Source: Planctomycetaceae bacterium (lineage in GTDB: Bacteria > Planctomycetota > Planctomycetia > Pirellulales > Thermoguttaceae). From it: DNA of 14,020 nucleotides. The stretch lies in contig SUVI01000114.1 of assembly GCA_015062085.1 (NCBI GenBank), positions 1 through 14,020 of the forward strand, in the 5' to 3' direction. Positions 13,410 to 14,020 of this stretch are shown in pieces. Numbering within the stretch: position 1 is the first letter of the stretch; each line of letters starts with the position of its first letter. The notes below the pieces were generated by a model that saw only the letters and a program-made list of their open reading frames with translations, was not told the DNA's origin and searched no databases. Position numbers and translations under genes: made by a program.

Positions 13410-14020
13410 CTAAATCCCGTGCGTCAGCTTAAACCATTTGACTTTCAGCTGGACCATTAATGGACATCCAGCGAATGCTTCCCTCCCAATGCTCGTCACG
13501 CTGTTGGGGATCGTCACGGATTTGAGGTTCTCGCAGCCGTCGAACGCGAAACTTCCAATGCTCGTCACGCTTTTGGGGATCGTCACGGACGTGAGGCTCT
13601 CGCAGCCCCAGAACGCGCGATCTCCAATGCTCGTCACGCTGTTGGGGATCGTCACCGACGTGAGGCTCTTGCACCAGCGGAACGCTTCATTTCCAATGCT
13701 CGTCACGCTGTTGGGGATCGTCACGGACGTGAGACTCTTGCAGCCGCTGAACGCTTCATCTCCAATGCTCGTCACGCTGTTGGGGATCGTCACGGACGTG
13801 AGGCTCTTGCAGGAGCTGAACGCGAAATTTCCAATGCTCGTCACGCTGTTGGGGATCGTCACCGACGTGAGGCTCTCGCAGCCGCTGAACGCACCATCTC
13901 CAATGCTCGTCACGCTGTCGGGGATGGTGTATTCGGTGAGGCCCTTGCCGCGCGGGACCTGAATGAGCGTTTTGCCGTCGGCGGTGAACAGGATACCGTC
14001 CTCGCTCTTGAAATGCGTAT
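13410..14020 (-). CDS. BspA-type leucine-rich-repeat protein, C-terminal part (partial)
   Basis: The frame is open from the right edge to a TAG at 13412-13410, giving 202 visible residues; the start and any signal peptide lie outside. The first visible stretch, [17 protein letters not shown], is the lead-in typical of BspA/TpLRR-like surface proteins. Then come six full 23-residue repeats built on TSIG, AF, C and SLTSVTIP, and a degenerate seventh ending in KLTHGI. Such repeats form a curved solenoid and are common in secreted or surface adhesins of gut and oral bacteria; the ligand is unknown. No anchor or sorting signal follows the last repeat, so export or attachment must depend on the missing N-terminus. 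The repeats are almost identical at DNA level, suggesting recent expansion or conversion. The next gene on the same strand is the metalloprotease, but the long structured gap argues against a tight operon. Confidence 0.88.
   Translation of the reverse strand, partial: THFKSEDGILFTADGKTLIQVPRGKGLTEYTIPDSVTSIGDGAFSGCESLTSVTIPNSVTSIGNFAFSSCKSLTSVTIPNSVTSIGDEAFSGCKSLTSVTIPNSVTSIGNEAFRWCKSLTSVTIPNSVTSIGDRAFWGCESLTSVTIPKSVTSIGSFAFDGCENLKSVTIPNSVTSIGREAFAGCPLMVQLKVKWFKLTHGI
13486..13930 (-). repeat. 69-bp coding repeats of the leucine-rich-repeat gene
   Basis: The core CCAATGCTCGTCACGCT recurs with a strict 69-bp period (13486, 13555, 13624, 13693, 13762, 13831 and 13900), followed each time by a nearly constant GGGGATCGTCAC. 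Only the short segments coding for the variable solenoid positions differ. The repeats are coding, with no unique spacers, so this is not a CRISPR array. Confidence 0.93.

Noticed and set aside
12085..13413. Long plus-strand open frame (442 codons) overlapping the end of kdsA and the protease gene
   Set aside because: It is antisense to the metalloprotease, overlaps the end of kdsA in another frame and passes through both hairpin regions; no motif or ribosome site is seen.
13486..13930. Regular 69-bp repeats as a possible CRISPR array
   Set aside because: The repeats are in frame and encode leucine-rich repeats; there are no unique spacers or dyad repeat units, and no cas genes nearby.

Overview
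The window reads like a chromosomal segment of a Gram-negative, LPS-making bacterium of the PVC/Planctomycetota type, probably gut- or plant-biomass-associated. The inference rests on gene content seen here: a KDO-8-phosphate synthase (LPS core), a BBP2-like outer-membrane barrel with a Pro/Ala-rich leader, two AXE1 acetyl esterases, a secreted SUMF1-domain protein, a BspA-type leucine-rich-repeat protein and an exported archaemetzincin-like protease. No rRNA, tRNA, CRISPR array or insertion sequence was seen.

Layout. (a) 1-358, minus strand: the N-terminus of an asparagine-synthase/class II amidotransferase-like protein that runs off the left edge. It has Ala where the catalytic Cys2 should be and a perfect 57-bp in-frame tandem duplication. 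(b) 359-685: a divergent promoter region. (c) 686-4303, plus strand: galE, a leaderless AXE1 esterase, and a paralogous AXE1 esterase with a signal peptide; four 11-bp direct repeats lie between the two esterases. (d) 4532-6687, plus strand: a Wzt-type ABC transporter ATPase with a C-terminal cargo domain, translationally coupled to a SAM methyltransferase. The pair suggests export of a methyl-modified or methyl-capped polysaccharide. (e) 6688-7103: a gene-free stretch with terminator-like hairpins. (f) 7104-8732: the porin-like protein and a strong terminator. (g) 8912-9722: a SUMF1-domain gene broken by a frameshift near 9551. (h) 9920-11203, minus strand: O-acetylhomoserine sulfhydrylase (MetY type), divergent from kdsA (11388-12227, plus). 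The two have face-to-face strong promoters, each associated with a palindrome. (i) 12280-13188, minus strand: the exported archaemetzincin-like protease, convergent with kdsA across an 18-bp perfect palindrome. (j) 13410 to the right edge, minus strand: the C-terminal part of the leucine-rich-repeat protein.

Much of the window concerns the cell envelope: GalE supplies UDP-galactose, KdsA feeds LPS inner-core synthesis, Wzt plus the methyltransferase finish and export a glycan, and the barrel sits in the outer membrane. The esterase pair suggests deacetylation of acetylated sugars both outside and inside the cytoplasm. I see no defence island or mobile system. The least ordinary items are the Cys-less amidotransferase-like protein with its repeat, the exported archaemetzincin with Ser replacing the metzincin Gly, and the palindrome filling the kdsA promoter spacer.
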